DNA from: Ostrinia nubilalis
Taxonomy: Eukaryota; Arthropoda; Insecta; Lepidoptera; Crambidae
Length of the DNA: 64,000 nucleotides
Assembly (NCBI RefSeq): GCF_963855985.1
Contig: NC_087099.1
Span: 5,672,001-5,736,000, forward strand
Reading direction: 5' to 3'
Both the position numbers and the translations under genes were made by a program. Numbering within the stretch: the first letter of the stretch is position 1; every line of letters begins with the position of its first letter. Positions 48,401 through 57,420 of the stretch are shown here, in pieces. The notes beneath the pieces are model-generated. The model did no database searches. It was given only the letters and a program-made list of their open reading frames with translations, and was not told where the DNA came from.

Positions 48401-51046
48401 AAGACCGGTGATGTGTCGGATATCAACAATTACAGACCCATATCATTGGCCACGATAACTGCAAAAGGTGCTTGACGGGCTCCTTGACCAAAAACTGGGT
48501 AAATTTATACAATTACATGATGCGCAATTTGGCTTTAGGGCCGGGCTCTCGACGGAAAGTGCAATTTTTGCCCTCAAGGAGACCGTCAGGTACTACACAA
48601 ACAGGAAGACGCCAGTTTACGGTTGTTTTCTAGACTTATCGAAGGCTTTTGATATGGTTTCTTATGAAATCCTATGGGAGAAGCTGGAAACTACTGGTTT
48701 GCCTAGGGAGCTTGTTGATATCTTTAGATATTGGTATGAACGGCAGGAAAACTGTGTAAAATGGGCAGGAGAGACGTCTGACATGTATCGGTTAGAATGT
48801 GGAGTGAGGCAGGGGGGGTTAACCTCTCCTAAGCTTTTTTGCCTGTATATTAATGAATTAATCGTCGGGCTCAGTAGCATGCATGCGGGATGTTCCATAG
48901 ATGGTCAAATGATCAATAACATTAGTTACGCGGATGACATGGCGCTGCTGAGCCCGTCGGTTGGTTCATTGAGAGAAATGCTGCGTGTCTGCGAACGCTA
49001 CGCTAAAACACATGGGCTCAAGTACAACTGTAAGAAAAGCGAGATCGTGGTGTTTGCGGCTCGTGGTGTTTCCATAAAACCTGTACCTCCAATCCGGTTA
49101 AATGGTGAGCAATTGAACATAGTGCCCACGTTTAAATACTTAGGCCATGTGGTCACTAGCGATTTGAAAGATGACAGTGATATGGGAAGAGAACGCAGGG
49201 CGTTGTCGATACGGGGTAATATGCTGGCCCGCAGGTTTGCGCGTTGTACAAGTGAGGTAAAAATAGCATTGTTTAAATCGTACTGTCAGTCCTTCTACAC
49301 GAGCGGCCTGTGGGTTAGCTATACACAAAAGACCTTCAACGCTCTGCGTGTTCTTTATAATAATATGTTCCGGGTGCTGCTGGGACTGCCGAGATTCTGT
49401 AGTGCGTCTGGTATGTTTGCCGACGCTCACGTAAACGGGTTCCAAGCCGTGATGAGAAACAAAATCACATCCATTAAAAACCGAATGCTCGACAGTCCCA
49501 ACAGTATTCTAATGGTTTTGGCGGGGAGGTGGGACAGTGTCCTGATAAGACATTGGATCACCGCTCTAATAAACCAGGAGCAAATATATATAAATAATTA
49601 ATAATGTCAAATATTACTACTAACATAGATGTAAGAACATTGTTACTAACATAATTGGATCTTTGTAATCTGAATAAATGAAATTTATTATTACGGTGAA
49701 TGATACTATTTTTTTTTTGTTTCAGATACTATTTACCCTTATTATTGTTAGTCAATGCTAGTATAGCCTGGGTCCCGGTACGTTATTTCGACGAGTCGTG
49801 GTGGAACTCCGTGCTGGTGGCTTCCTTCTTCCGATACGCGTTTCAAATACATTTCACGGGGCTAGTGGTTGCTTTAAGCCACTCTATTGGAACAAGACCT
49901 TATAATAAGTGAGTACAGTATTTTTATCTTAGTCTGTTTTTTCTGTTTTAGAAATTAATTGTCTACTAGCGGCCGCCCGCGACTTCGTACGCGTGGATCC
50001 CGTTTTACCCCCTTAGGGATGGAGTTTCGTAAAATCCTTTCTTAGCAGATGCCTACGTCATAACATCTACCTGCATGCCAAATTTCAGCCCGATCCGTCC
50101 AGTGGTTTGGGCTGTGTGTTGATAGATCACTATGTCAGATTAGACTGTTAACTAAGTAAGTAAATATTATTATTATTAAGACTGAAGTTTTTTTTTCAGA
50201 AATCTCCAGGCAATAGATTCGTGGCCATTGACCATTCTGTCTTGGGGTGACGGAGGCCATAACTTCCATCACGTCTTTCCGTGGGATTACAAAAGTGCAG
50301 AAGGACACAACGCTATTTCCCTTGTTATTTGGACTTTTGAAAAGCTCGGATTGGCCTCAGATTTGAAAACGGTCCCAAAAGAAACGGTAAGAAAAAATAA
50401 CAATTTGATTTTTTTATTGTTGTTCTTTTGTTTGTACGTAATCCGAATAAAAAAAATCCTGCCGATATTTTGACAAAAATCTTAACATCGAACTCCTCCT
50501 GTTCTTCTGATTAATTTCGTTGCGGGTCCAATGATAGTTTAACTTACCCCCGGGACAAACTTGACCTTCACTGGTTGGGTTTTTATTGGTGGTCGGCTTT
50601 AGATCCTGGCTGTACAAGAGTTGCAGTATAGGAACGAGAGCCTCGCGAAGCCCACACTCGGCCTCGTCGGCACGCGCACCGACGATCGCCAAACGGCTAG
50701 AATACCTTCTGTACTCCCCACTCTGCCCGGCGACGCTGGAAAAGCTCTTCAAGCTACCAGCAAAAAAAGCAACGAGAGGTGGAAATAGTCGCGTTGACGA
50801 AATTTTGGATTATTGCATCTTTTAATACGTTTTCAGGTAAAAAATATAATCAAAATGGTTGGAGACGGAACACATCCCAGCTTTGGGACTGAAGAGGGCA
50901 AGTCTCTCGTCACAGCGGTAGGTCCAGTGCACCCCTTGAATCCCACCTACAGAAACATTAAGGACCCTGAAATAATCGTACGAGTGGTTGGATCGAAGAC
51001 TATATTCGGCGAAGACCTCGTGAGAGAAGAGAGAAGTGTTGGCTGA
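45204..51046 (+). CDS. Acyl-CoA desaturase (six exons, 377 aa)
   Basis: The exons are 45204-45420, 45695-45825, 46314-46519, 49726-49908, 50200-50386 and 50837-51046. All junctions are GT...AG and in phase, and the joined length is 1134 nt including TGA. Three histidine boxes are visible: HRYYSH in exon 2, HRLHH in exon 3 and HNFHH in exon 5. The fourth conserved histidine of the family, in LSHSIG, is in exon 4. Hydrophobic stretches lie near residues 45-60, 70-95, 185-205 and 215-240, as expected for an ER membrane protein with paired helices. The family inserts a double bond into fatty acyl-CoA using a di-iron centre, O2 and cytochrome b5; members make membrane lipids, cuticular hydrocarbon precursors and moth sex pheromone precursors. 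Box 1 and the GDGGHNFHH surroundings differ from the usual HRLWAH and GEGFHNYHH, so I read it as a divergent paralogue. Position of the double bond and tissue cannot be told. No frameshift or stop was found. Confidence 0.93.
45695..45825 (+). CDS. Desaturase exon 2 (histidine box 1)
   Basis: Acceptor TTTTCAG, donor GTAAGT after CAA. It completes codon 73 and ends on a codon boundary. It contains GVHRYYSHRSFKA, the first iron-binding HxxxxH box; most insect desaturases read HRLWAHRSYKA here. Confidence 0.9.
46038..46112. repeat. Dispersed repeat in desaturase intron 2
   Basis: CAACTGCACGCAGGA and TGACAACGCCACTCTTGTAG are shared with 37054-37135. The family is not identified. Confidence 0.6.
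46314..46519 (+). CDS. Desaturase exon 3 (histidine box 2)
   Basis: Acceptor TTTTTAG, donor GTTTGT (a weaker GT donor) after AAAAAG. It holds DHRLHHRYADTDADPHN, the highly conserved HxxHH box, and ends with FQK plus two bases of the next arginine codon. Confidence 0.92.
46808..46941. mobile_element. 140-bp MITE with CGCCCGTATTCAC ends, in desaturase intron 3
   Basis: Inverted ends CGCCCGTATTCACAAAC enclose about 134 bp, flanked on both sides by TTA, a likely 3-bp target duplication. Copies of the same family lie at 39234-39377 and 22981-23127. TTA duplication would fit a PIF/Harbinger-type transposase. Confidence 0.75.
47243..47287 (+). repeat. (AAAGAT)n microsatellite
   Basis: About seven copies of a 6-bp unit in intron 3 of the desaturase gene. 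It creates a meaningless KIKIKI reading frame. Confidence 0.9.
47361..47601 (-). mobile_element. Helitron-like non-autonomous element, intron 3
   Basis: Read on the minus strand it begins TCCCAACTAATATT and ends CTAG, preceded by a GC-rich hairpin (GCGGGCGAAGCCGC). It is inserted between A and T, the hallmarks of a Helitron. Two other copies (15906-16138, 52755-52987) appear nearly identical. This one is 8 bp longer, apparently from two extra units of its internal GACA microsatellite. A SINE-like origin (such as Metulj) is the main alternative. Confidence 0.7.
47640..48467 (+). pseudogene. LINE reverse transcriptase, N-terminal part (two frames)
   Basis: Covers the segment with KDFKKFWKSTQ and the RT fingers motifs GKSPGHDGLSVEHL, VVPIVKNKTGD and NNYRPISLA. 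Frame 47640-47943 stops at TGA; the following frame (from about 47906) continues the same protein to a stop at 48475. The shift into the next frame near AAAAGGTGCTTGAC looks like one extra base. Confidence 0.8.
48468..49604 (+). pseudogene. LINE reverse transcriptase, catalytic and C-terminal part
   Basis: A 377-codon open frame with the RT motifs in order: FGFRAGLSTESA, GCFLDLSKAFD (first catalytic Asp, about residue 57), GVRQGGLTSPKLF, YADDMALLS (catalytic YADD, about residue 155) and FKYLGH. It ends with a LINE-type C-terminal region containing LLGLPRFCSASGMFADA. The open frame begins only where the upstream frame shifts; its first Met is not a real start. Confidence 0.88.
49726..49908 (+). 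CDS. Desaturase exon 4 (second pair of membrane segments)
   Basis: Acceptor T-run plus GTTTCAG, donor GTGAGT. It continues as RYYLPLLLL, carries the second hydrophobic pair and LSHSIGTRPYN, whose histidine aligns with the conserved NSxAH histidine of the family. In most desaturases the residues before that histidine are NSAA; here they are VALS. Confidence 0.9.
49966..50146 (-). mobile_element. Helitron-like element in desaturase intron 4
   Basis: CTAGCGGCCGCCCGCGACTT start shared with 38402. It fills most of the 291-bp intron 4, so the original intron would have been about 110 bp. Confidence 0.6.
50200..50386 (+). CDS. Desaturase exon 5 (histidine box 3)
   Basis: Acceptor TTTTTTCAG, donor GTAAGA. 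It contains SWGDGGHNFHHVFPWDYK, the third HxxHH box, and ends on a codon boundary after KET. Confidence 0.93.
50560..50642. repeat. Dispersed repeat in desaturase intron 5
   Basis: CTTGACCTTCA, GGTTTTTATTGG and TAGATCCT blocks are shared with 37387-37472. No terminal structure seen. Confidence 0.5.
50837..51046 (+). CDS. Desaturase exon 6 (C-terminal tail and stop)
   Basis: Acceptor GTTTTCAG. It encodes VKNIIKMVGDGTHPSFG and a hydrophilic C-terminal tail of about 50 residues, ending at TGA. The GDGTHP motif is the usual C-terminal landmark of this family; the tail beyond it is longer than in many relatives. Confidence 0.88.
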   Translation, partial: VKNIIKMVGDGTHPSFGTEEGKSLVTAVGPVHPLNPTYRNIKDPEIIVRVVGSKTIFGEDLVREERSVG

Positions 51047-51570
51047 AGTATATATATATTTTTTTATATAAATAAATATCCTTGGAAATAAATAAATATC
51101 CTTGGACATTTTTACACTGCGCCGCTAGTCCCAAACTAAGCAAAGCTTGTACTATGGGTACTAGACAACGGATATAAACATACTTAGTTAAATACTTTTT
51201 TTTTGTAAATACATACATATTATACATAGAAAACACCCAGTCCCGTCACAGAAATTAAAATTCATTATTTCAATTTCTGCCCGACCGGGAATCGAACCCG
51301 TAACCTCTCGGCATAGTAGTCCGTTCTGAACCACTACACCAAACGGCCGACATTTAATTCACTAAAATAATGTTTTAGGTACGAGTATATGCCTATATTT
51401 TCTATTGTGCATGGTTTAGATTAAGTTGTGGATGCTTATACTAAAACGTTTATTCTATTTGTATAGATAACAATAGTAGACGGACAAACCTCTAGCTAGA
51501 GGTTTTAAGACACTATTTAATAAAAAATGTAACGGTTAAATATAGGTATGTAATAAATACTTAAATAAAA
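51047..51570 (+). other. Desaturase 3' flank or UTR with AATAAA signals
   Basis: AATAAA occurs soon after the stop (about 51067 and 51086) and again at 51519, 51552 and 51564. If the distal signals are used, the SINE at 51163-51351 sits inside the 3' UTR on the antisense strand. Which signal is used cannot be decided from sequence. Confidence 0.4.
51163..51351 (-). mobile_element. tRNA-derived SINE, minus strand
   Basis: Read on the minus strand, it opens with a tRNA-like head. It has an A box like TGGTGTAGTGGTTC at 51341-51328 and a B box GGGTTCGATTCCC at 51299-51287. An unrelated body follows, with a T/A-rich tail. The same body recurs at 20109-20202. The head cannot be a functional tRNA gene here, since it runs straight into SINE body sequence and has no proper 3' acceptor stem. 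Confidence 0.75.
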
Positions 51571-51599
51571 AAAAATGTGTCGTTTCAATTTCATATTTC

Positions 51600-52750
51600 T
51601 TTTGTCTTTTTTTTAACGCTGTAAGATAATAATAATAATCATTATGGAGTTAATCCACTACTTACGGGACACCCTGTAGCTTCAACACTAACGCCTATCA
51701 AAGTGTAGTGTGAACACCCCCTTGCCCTTAGCCTTTGAAATACTTACGCACTGTTAGTCGAGCTACTCATTTGTACACTACGGTACATCGGGCTACGGAA
51801 GTTAACTAAAGTTAAGTATAAGTTCTTGCAACTCACGAAGGCCAGTGAGCTTTACTTGTGTGTGTACGTGTACATGCACATAACTATAGTGTAATGTCTA
51901 TCATAACTTTTGAAAAAAAAAAAACGAACAGTAGAGAGCCACCACACATGTAAAGCTCACTCGCAAATACCCATAGTAGGTACCTACAAGCTCTTTTACA
52001 CATTTAAAATACTTAACCTACAACCATTTTATTTCAATTTATCATCTCCACAGCAGAATAAAAAATACGTATAATGAACTTCAACTAAAATGATAGTTCG
52101 TTCCTAAAATAGGTATCACGAGAATGCAATTCTGTTAGTTAGTTTCATATTCATAGAAAGTGACAATTTAACTTGCGGGGAGCAACGACACTGACACTGA
52201 TGCAGTTTGTGTTTTTCATTGGGTTAAATTATCTAATAGGTAAAATTCACTCAAACTAGTTTATGTTAGATTTTGAGTGAATTTTTAATCTGCAAATGTG
52301 CAGTGCACTGATATTAGCCAAACATTTGCAAAATCTGTGAGCTATCCGTTATGTTACTGTTTATTATTCTTGTATTGAACCAGGGACCTGGTAATTGTTT
52401 TATTGTAAGACTACTTTTATCAGTCTGAGGATGGAATTGTGAAAAAATTAGTCACCAATTTTTAATTTACACTAAGTTATCTAGAGCGAATATTTAACAC
52501 TAGATGTGCCGTGTTAACCGCGGTAAAACGTAGGTAGCCTATGTGTTAATCCAGGGTGTGGGTGTCAGCTAACTCCAAATCAAATTTCATTAAAATCGCT
52601 CCAGCAGCCGTTTAGACGTGAAAAAGTAAGAAACATATGTACTCACACACTCACAAACTTATGCCTTTATAAGATTAGTGTGATTACTTTCTTGGAATTA
52701 TACATTAAACAAACACAAGGTCGATGTAGACCAAGTTCCCTCGAATCCCA
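51600..52750. other. No gene recognised
   Basis: Downstream flank of the desaturase gene; only simple A-runs and short frames. Confidence 0.5.
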
Positions 52751-52754
52751 ACTA

Positions 52755-52987
52755 TCCCAACTAATATTATAAATGCGAAAGTAACTCTGTCTGTCTGTCT
52801 GTCTGTTACGCTTTCCCGCTTAAACCTCGCAACCGATTTTGATGAAATTTGGCATAGAGATAGTTTGAGTCCCGGGAAAGAACATAGGATAGTTTTTATC
52901 CCGGTTTTTGAAACAGGGACGCGCGCGATAAAGTTTTTCTGTGACAGACAAAATTCCACGCGGGCGAAGCCGCGGGCGGAAAGCTAG
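52755..52987 (+). mobile_element. Helitron-like non-autonomous element (233 bp)
   Basis: Same family and length as 15906-16138. The bases TCCCAACTA occur just before the element start as well, a short direct repetition of its own 5' end. Confidence 0.75.
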
Positions 52988-52999
52988 TCGTAAATAAAT

Positions 53000-54233
53000 C
53001 GAGCACGGAATGTAGCAGTATGAAAAATGTTCACAAACCTGTGTCGCAGTTAAATATTCAGAAGTCAGTGTTTTGCTGGAACACCTAGGTCCACAAATCC
53101 TTGGCCCGTATATTCGCTGTGAAAATAACGGTGTGCACAAACTAGGGTTGGCACTGCTTTGTAACTTTGAAAGTAACCTACATTCTTGCACATTTTCTTT
53201 CACCTTTCGGTTCGAGCTTGAGGTCACAGGTGTTTCGCTTTTCAAGGTAATCTTTTTTGTTTTGTTTTATGTCAATTTATTTTTACGGCTACTTTACTTA
53301 ATATTGGTGAACTGGAGATAGAGGTAATTGAAGAAATAAAAAAAAATGTTTAAAAATATTTTTTTCTCTCATCAGGTTACCTAACCTGTTGGTTAGCTAC
53401 CTAGCTAAGATTAATTCTCAATGTTCTAAGTTTGCCTAATTGCCTTACACTAAATACTTAATTTTTGTTTTAATCATGATTTTTTTTACCTTAAAATTTT
53501 TTACCATCAATTTTATTGTCTTAAGTCGGTGTAATCTGTATCTGTATTTATCTGTACCTACTAATATTATGAATGCGAAAGCAACTCTGTCGGTCTGTCT
53601 TGCTTTCACGCCTAAACCACTGAACCGATTTTGATGAAATTAAGGCATAGAGATAGGTTGAGTCCCGGGAAAGGACATAGGATAGTTTTTATCCCGATTT
53701 TTGGAACAGGGACGCGCGTGATTAAGTTTTTCGGTGACAGACAAAATTCCAGGCGGGCGAAGCCGCGGGCGGAAAGCTAGTTAAAATATAATTGGAATAG
53801 TTGATTTTAAGAATTTGAATTGGTAGATAATTAAGTATTTCAACATTGTCTGCGGTGGTAAAGTTTTAATAATATGCGTGCAACATATTAGCGCACGTAG
53901 GTGCAATTTAATGTCAGTTGTTAGAAAATTAACAGCTCTTAACGACTTTCTACGGGGACTTTCGCGAAACTCCCATTTGGCGGTTGCAATGTTGCATCAC
54001 TTGTTTTTATTAGGGTTAGCACGATATTACTTTAATGATTATTTTATAATTAAAGGAATACGCTGACGTCTAGTTAGAAACCAGAATGTTTAGTACTAAG
54101 ATGTTACACCGTAAAATTATTATTGTTTGTTCTGGTTATAATACCTATCTACTTGTTTGCATAGTTAGAAGGAGTTATTTGTCATTTCGCACGGAAAAGC
54201 CTCCTTTGACTTTTATGCCCTTAACATAGAGAA
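53000..54233. other. Spacer before the BEL/Pao element; no gene apart from the Helitron-like copy
   Basis: Frames of 60-80 codons here lack recognisable motifs. Confidence 0.45.
53551..53780 (+). mobile_element. Helitron-like element, diverged copy
   Basis: Recognisable from CTACTAATATTATGAATGCG to the 3' hairpin and CTAG. It has several substitutions and a shorter microsatellite; the 5' limit is approximate. Confidence 0.65.
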
Positions 54234-54238
54234 GTATT

Positions 54239-54541
54239 TGTTGGAGTTTAGGTTTATAGTTTGTAGTTTTGTAGGATCTTGAAAATAGGGGCCTTTTCAA
54301 TAATAAGCCATTCTTCGGTGAACATTGGGGTTTACTTCGGTTTAAACAATATTAAGGTACATTACAGAAAAATAAAGCCTTTCTTGTTGGCGGTAAAAAA
54401 ATGGAAGCGACGCTTCGGTTGGCGGTCGTCGCATAGACAAAAATTCTCTCGGCTCCATAGACTTCTTTCTATGGAGCATGCTTGATTATGATAGGGGGCG
54501 CTAGCGTCGCCGGTGGTGGCGCTGATGTAGCAGCGCGAACA
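54239..54541 (-). repeat. 3' LTR of the BEL/Pao element
   Basis: 303 bp with TG...CA ends. Read side by side it shows no difference from the copy at 59774-60076. The integrase reading frame ends 73 bp inside it. Confidence 0.93.
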
Positions 54542-55215
54542 TACTGGGGCCCGTTGAAAGCAGGTGACTGGGTTTCAACTTCATTCGAAGGCGGCAGTGC
54601 GACGAGCTTGTTGAGAGCACGGCGGACAATTCCTTTGGCCGTGTTGACATCCACAACTCTGGTGATATTGTCGGGTCCGGGGTAGAGTTTGACAATCCGT
54701 CCTAGGCGCCATTTCATAGGTGGGGCGTGGTCTTCTTTGAGTAGGACCAGGTCGCCTTCCTTGGCTTGATGCTGCATTGTCCTCCACTTCGTTCGGACCT
54801 GGAGCTCTGATAGGTACTCCGTCCTCCATCTGTCCCAAAATTGCTGCCGGAGTCTCTCTATGATGTGGTAGCGATTGGTAGACTTCAGTTCTTCAGGCGG
54901 ATGAGATGGCACCGACATGAGTGGACGACCGATGAGGAAGTGGCCAGGAGTGATAGGAATCAGGTCAAGAGGATCGGAAGATAGAGGTGACAGGGGGCGG
55001 GAATTGAGGATTGACTCTATTTGCGCGAAGAGCGTAGTAAGTTCTTCAAATGTTAACGAACTATTGCCCGCGACCCGTTTTAAATGAAATTTTGACGATT
55101 TAACGCCGGCCTCCCATAAACCGCCGAAATTGGGGGAGTATGCCGGTATAAACTTCATGGTTATGCCTTCGCTACTAGTGAAATTGCATACGGGCTGACG
55201 ACTTGACCGCAACAT
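54469..55215 (-). pseudogene. pol: BEL/Pao integrase second half and C-terminal domain
   Basis: Continues integrase in another frame. The second catalytic Asp (DNGTNF) lies just upstream of the first Met, at about 55243-55260. The catalytic Glu is in NFGGLWEAGVK. A C-terminal domain like DUF5641 follows (GDLVLLKED, KWRLGRIVKLYPGPD, RALNKLVALP). The stop falls 73 bp inside the 3' LTR, so the last 20-odd residues are encoded by LTR sequence. Confidence 0.88.
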
Positions 55216-55220
55216 TCTAC

Positions 55221-56792
55221 TTAGTTCATTGTTTGCCCCAACGAAGTTAGTGCCGTTGTCGCAATGGATCGTATGGGGTTTGCCGCGGCGAGATACAAAA
55301 CGTCGAAGACATAAATAAAAGCTTCAGTACTTAGGTCACTGACCACCTCAAGGTGAACAGCCTTGGTTGTAAGACATACAAATATACATAGATAACATTT
55401 GGTGATGCGATTGCCACGTCCTTTACGACTGGATATTTGAAATGGCCCGGCAAAATCGGCGCCACAATAATAAAATGGGAATGACACATTAGTGCGGTTG
55501 ACCGGCAAGTGGCCCATAAGGGGCTGCATAGTCTTGCCGCGCCAACGGATGCAAGTGACGCAGGCCTTCGTGACGCTGCGAGCAAGCGCCCTGCCACCCA
55601 GGGGCCAGAAGGTGTCCCTGATGGAAGCTAGCAGGAGCTGAGGCCCTGCGTGAAAAAGACGTAAATGTTCATCAATTAAAATCAATCTAGTTAATCGATG
55701 TTTATCTAAAATTATAGGATGTTTTTTATCGAACTCGTGATTAGATAATTTTAGCCTTCCTCCTACTCGTAGGACGCCATCTGCGTCGAGGAATGGATTT
55801 AGAGGTAAAAGTTTAGACTTATGATGCAATGGTTGGCTCTTTGAAATAGCATTAATTTCTGTATGAAAAGATTCAAATTGACAGAATTTAATTAACAATG
55901 TTTGATATTTATTCAACTCTTCAACTTGTAGTGAGCCCGTAATCTTAGCTTTGTTTTTATTAACATTGTTGGCAAATCGCAATACATAGGCAAATATTCT
56001 TTTTAATTTACTAAAGGACGAATATTTGTCAAAATCAATAAATGTAGGTTTTTCAATATTTAAATGAACTTTTAATTCAGGAACTTCAACAGAAAAATTA
56101 ATAAGTTGCTGTGGCCACTCTACATAATCATGTGCTAGGTAAGGAGGCCCTGACCACCATATACTAGTGGGTTCTAGGTCTTGGGGTTCGACTCCTCGAG
56201 AGGCCAAATCAGCCGGATTGAGATCCGTAGGAACATGTCGCCAAGTGTGACCGCTTGTGAGCTCGTTAATTTCTTGAATTCTGTTAGAAACAAAGGCTTT
56301 TAGTAATTTTTGAGGTGTTTTGATCCAACTTAATAAAATTGTAGAGTCAGTCCAAAATACTACTTGTTTAAAATCCAATTTTAGAGATTTTATCAATTTA
56401 GAACATAGGCGAGCTCCCAAGAGGCCACCACAGAGCTCCAGTCGCGGAATAGTTGTAGGTTTGATAGGCGCGACTCGAGCCTTGGCGCATAATAACTTGA
56501 CTGAAACATTGTTATCTTTGTCAATTGAGCGCAGATAGATACAGGTGCCATAGGCATCCTGTGATGCGTCCACAAAACAATGCAACTCAATTGATATGGG
56601 TTCATTACAAACAACATGGCGAGGTATGTATAATGAAGATAGTTTATTTAGATTGTTGGCAATTATAGACCAATCTTTGGATAAGTTAGGCGGCACTGGA
56701 TCATCCCAGTCCAATTTTAGGCTCCAAAGCTTTTGTAGCATAATTTTGGCTTTAATAGTGCATGCAGATAATAGTCCCAGTGGGTCAAAGAT
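55221..56792 (-). pseudogene. pol: BEL/Pao RNase H and first half of integrase
   Basis: The open frame begins after a stop at 56793-56795 with IFDPLGLLSACTIKAKI; the first Met (56741) is internal to the domain. RNase H landmarks are FVDASQDAYG (about residue 54 from that Met), IPRLELCGG and WTDSTILLSWI. The integrase zinc-binding region has HLRLFHAG and CVTCIRW. GADFAGPF carries the first catalytic Asp, near residue 429. After TEAFIY the reading slips, probably by loss of one base near 55309, and runs to a false stop at 55221. Confidence 0.88.
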
Positions 56793-57137
56793 TTACATGT
56801 CATGCATAAAATAGAATAATCATAAAAAAGTTTAATAATTGGCAAATTAGAATCGATATCAATTGAAATGCAATTAATCTAGTTTAGGAGACTAACTTAC
56901 CCCTAAAATATCTTGTCTTTGTTTAAAATTAGGTAACCTTTTTAATGAAAATCGGCCATTAGGCAATTAAGTTTTAGTCAGTAGTATTTTCAAAAATAAC
57001 TTTCACAAAATATTCCTCTATACATAGTAGGTCAAACCTTATCGGGGTGAAATTCATCAATTTCCCAAAATAACTTTAGTGAATCATATATTTCCTTACT
57101 GAAATAACAATTAACATTAGAATTTGATTGTAGAATA
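56793..57137 (-). pseudogene. BEL/Pao reverse transcriptase remnant, core deleted
   Basis: Only edges of RT can be traced. After the minisatellite a frame reads LKLFWEIDEF, a typical start of this RT region. Further on, in other frames, come GRFSLKRLP and DILG; stops and shifts separate them. The next recognisable piece is IFDPLGLL at about 56769-56792, which normally follows the RT core. Roughly 300 residues, including the polymerase YVDD-type motif, are absent. Confidence 0.8.
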
Positions 57138-57420
57138 GGCTGGGTATGACTTATAGGCCCAGCAATTAGTATAAATTAGGCTGGGTATTAAATAGGCCCA
57201 GAAAATAGTTTACATTTATAGGCTGGGTTTACATAGGCCCAGAAAATAGTTTACATTTATAGGCTGGGTTTACATTATAGGCCCAGAAAATAGTTTACAT
57301 TTATAGGCTGGGTTTACATATAGGCCCAGAAATTAATATTTATTAGGCTGGGTATCACATATAGGCCCAGAAATTAGTTTACTTTATTAGGCTGGGTATT
57401 ACTTATAGGCCCAGAAATTA
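57138..57420 (-). repeat. Minisatellite (about 40 bp x 7) at the protease/RT border
   Basis: Seven units of 38-44 bp, each containing GGCTGGGT and AGGCCCAGAAA on the plus strand. Read on the minus strand each unit repeats the bases that encode the ISGPI end of protease plus what follows. The array therefore arose by expansion of the element's own coding sequence. Confidence 0.85.

Larger units (their letters stand above)
47608..49694 (+). mobile_element. Daphne-like LINE, truncated and frameshifted, in desaturase intron 3
   Basis: This 5'-truncated non-LTR retrotransposon lacks its endonuclease domain and keeps the linker, reverse transcriptase and C-terminal part. It ends with TTTGTAATCTGAATAAATG and an A/T tail at about 49694, only some 30 bp before exon 4. 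Reading shifts frame near 47925 and again near 48465, so it cannot make a full protein. It lies in the same direction as the desaturase gene. Confidence 0.85.

Noticed and set aside
49909..50199. Extra desaturase exon within intron 4
   Set aside because: The intron is mostly a Helitron-like repeat, and exons 4 and 5 join in phase without it.
51280..51351. Functional tRNA gene on the minus strand
   Set aside because: A and B boxes are present but the acceptor stem does not close and the sequence runs into a SINE body with other copies.
54279..54485. 68-codon frame repeated exactly at 59814-60020
   Set aside because: It is conserved only because it lies in the two apparently identical LTRs.
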